Origin: Hydrogenovibrio kuenenii DSM 12350
GTDB lineage: Bacteria; Pseudomonadota; Gammaproteobacteria; Thiomicrospirales; Thiomicrospiraceae
Reading direction: 5' to 3'
NCBI RefSeq assembly: GCF_000526715.1
Contig: NZ_JAGP01000001.1
Coordinates: 682,001 to 746,000, forward strand
DNA length: 64,000 nucleotides
A program made the translations under genes and the position numbers. This document shows, piece by piece, positions 62,744 to 64,000 of the stretch; positions within the stretch are counted from its first letter, which is position 1, and each line of letters begins with the position of its first letter. Below the pieces are notes generated by a model. That model searched no databases and was not told the origin of the DNA. It saw only the letters and a list, made by a program, of their open reading frames with translations.

Positions 62744-64000
62744 TTGAAGCGTCTTTCGTTTAACCGTCACTCTTTTTCAGCTCTGCTGCTACTATTTTTG
62801 GCAGGGGTTTTACAATCGTGTTCTCAACCAGGTATTGTTCGAGATCCTACTCCGTTGGTGAAAATGTCATCGCCTTATGCCTTGCATAAGGATTGGCAAA
62901 TTCAGCTGGATAAATTTAAGTATTCAGACAGTGAAGGCCTGTATTTTGCAGAGAATGACAAGGCAATCTTTTTTGCAAACCCAGATGGTGTTTTGACATC
63001 AGCTCTAAAAGCGAATCAAAGCCGTTGGACGGATCAGGTGAATTGGCAAAGAAAGTTCAATGAGCCGATTTTGTCAGGGCCAACTATTTATCAATCAAAC
63101 TTAATTATTGGTACCGCAAAAGGCAGTCTGTTGAGTGTTTCTCAGGCGTCTGGTGCCATTCAATGGCGTGCAGAATTATCCAGTGAAGTTCTGAGTTTAC
63201 CTGTAATCGAAAATGGACAGATTTTTGTACGTACAGTAGATGGTAAGCTTTATTCTGTGAATGCAGGAACGGGTAAAATTAATTGGACTGTCGATCACCA
63301 GCTCCCAAACCTTTCTTTGAGAGGGATTGCGCCAGTTACCTATTCTGACGGTACGCTTTATGTTGGTTGGGAGTCAGGATCGGTACAAGCCCTAGATGCT
63401 AAAACTGGGCAAACGAAATGGCAAACTCAGCTGTTGGTGCCAAAAGGTAGAACAGACTTAGAGAGAATGGTTGATATTCAATCTGAGCTGGTATTAAAAG
63501 CAGGGCGTTTGTATGTACTGGGCTATCACGGCAAGCTTGCTGCTTTGAATCCAGAAAATGGCAACCTTTACTGGGCTAAAGACGTTTCTGGATTTAGAGA
63601 TTTTTTAGTAGATGGCAAAGCAGTTTATTTGTCTGATGAAAATGATATTTTGCATGCTTATGACCTTTATACAGGTACAGAAATTTGGAAGCAAGAGCAC
63701 CTAAAATATCGTCGCTTAACCGATTTATCTTTTTATAACAATAATCAGATTTTAGTTGCAGATGGCTATGGCGTGGTCCACTGGATAGATAAGCTTGATG
63801 GGACTATTGTTGCACGTGCACGTCATAGTGCGGCAGATTCAGTTAGATCAAAACTTGTACGCGTTTGGTTTGATCATAAACGACTCTATTTACAAGATAC
63901 TGGTGGCTATATCACTGCTTACAATGTTGTCCCTTCTGATTGGTATGAATTTAATCGTCCAAATGACCCTATGGGTATTATGAAAACTTCACACAAAGAG
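62744..64000 (+). CDS. bamB: BamB, outer-membrane assembly lipoprotein (3' end outside window)
   Basis: BamB is the beta-propeller lipoprotein of the BAM complex that folds outer-membrane proteins. The frame starts at a TTG (62744) with AAGG upstream and runs open to the window end, 419 codons, so the stop is not seen. The N-terminus MKRLSFNRHSFSALLLLFLAGVLQSCSQ is a lipoprotein signal with the lipobox LQSC. Repeats such as SVSQASGAIQWRAEL, SVNAGTGKINWTVD and ALDAKTGQTKWQTQ are PQQ-like propeller blades. There is no ATG that would serve as well as the TTG. Confidence 0.93.
   Translation, partial: MKRLSFNRHSFSALLLLFLAGVLQSCSQPGIVRDPTPLVKMSSPYALHKDWQIQLDKFKYSDSEGLYFAENDKAIFFANPDGVLTSALKANQSRWTDQVNWQRKFNEPILSGPTIYQSNLIIGTAKGSLLSVSQASGAIQWRAELSSEVLSLPVIENGQIFVRTVDGKLYSVNAGTGKINWTVDHQLPNLSLRGIAPVTYSDGTLYVGWESGSVQALDAKTGQTKWQTQLLVPKGRTDLERMVDIQSELVLKAGRLYVLGYHGKLAALNPENGNLYWAKDVSGFRDFLVDGKAVYLSDENDILHAYDLYTGTEIWKQEHLKYRRLTDLSFYNNNQILVADGYGVVHWIDKLDGTIVARARHSAADSVRSKLVRVWFDHKRLYLQDTGGYITAYNVVPSDWYEFNRPNDPMGIMKTSHKE

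Overview
The window reads as a stretch of chromosome from a sulfur-oxidising gammaproteobacterium, most likely of the Hydrogenovibrio/Thiomicrospira/Thiomicrorhabdus group. This is inferred from four things: a soxXYZA operon with a monohaem-type SoxA, a TusA-DsrE2 sulfur-carrier pair, gammaproteobacterial gene orders (holD-rimI, suhB-trmJ-cysE-iscR, ndk-rlmN-rodZ-hisS-yfgM-bamB), and chemoreceptors. Coding density is high. Nearly everything is recognisable core metabolism. I see no tRNA, rRNA, insertion sequence, prophage or CRISPR array, and no gene-free stretch longer than 300 bases.

Layout. (1) 1-3.5 kb: the distal first half of the dcw (division and cell wall) cluster, murD-ftsW-murG. (2) 3.5-20.4 kb: a block lying between murG and murC. 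It holds an SDR oxidoreductase, two chemoreceptors, lgt, thyA-folA, a znuBC/znuA zinc importer with a CobW-like gene, the sufBCDS Fe-S operon and two small unknown genes. (3) 20.5-28.9 kb: the dcw cluster resumes as murC-ddl-ftsQ-ftsA-lpxC-secA, without ftsZ or murB. (4) 29-42.8 kb: argJ, hisC, a Nudix-ThiE fusion, coaE, a GGDEF-EAL protein, a NAGGN-type amidotransferase, a monothiol glutaredoxin, rnt, argA, ilvD and a TerB-like gene. (5) 42.9-47.6 kb: sulfur metabolism (soxXYZA, tusA, dsrE2) plus a BepA-type protease. (6) 47.6-54 kb: galU, pgi, a UDP-glucose-dehydrogenase-like gene, pssA and leuA. (7) 54.1-64 kb: a HolD-like gene, rimI, suhB, trmJ, cysE, iscR, iscA, ndk, rlmN, a short rodZ, hisS, yfgM and the start of bamB.

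The themes tie together. Fe-S assembly seems to have moved from ISC to SUF: iscR and iscA sit exactly where a full isc operon normally lies, but iscS, iscU, hscBA and fdx are missing there, while sufBCDS is present 40 kb away. IscR type-1-like palindromes occur before sufB and, very clearly, just after the extended -10 of the CGFS glutaredoxin gene. This suggests a scattered Fe-S regulon run by the remaining IscR.

A second theme is a short dispersed repeat, consensus AAAATCTGCCAGGCTGGGGT followed by AAG. It sits mostly in the gaps between convergent genes, twice as inverted pairs that look like two-way terminators, and once inside the sufD reading frame. Other points worth attention are a UDP-glucose-dehydrogenase homologue lacking the NAD-binding and catalytic residues, a heptanucleotide tandem repeat between folA and a chemoreceptor gene, and a RodZ with no periplasmic domain.
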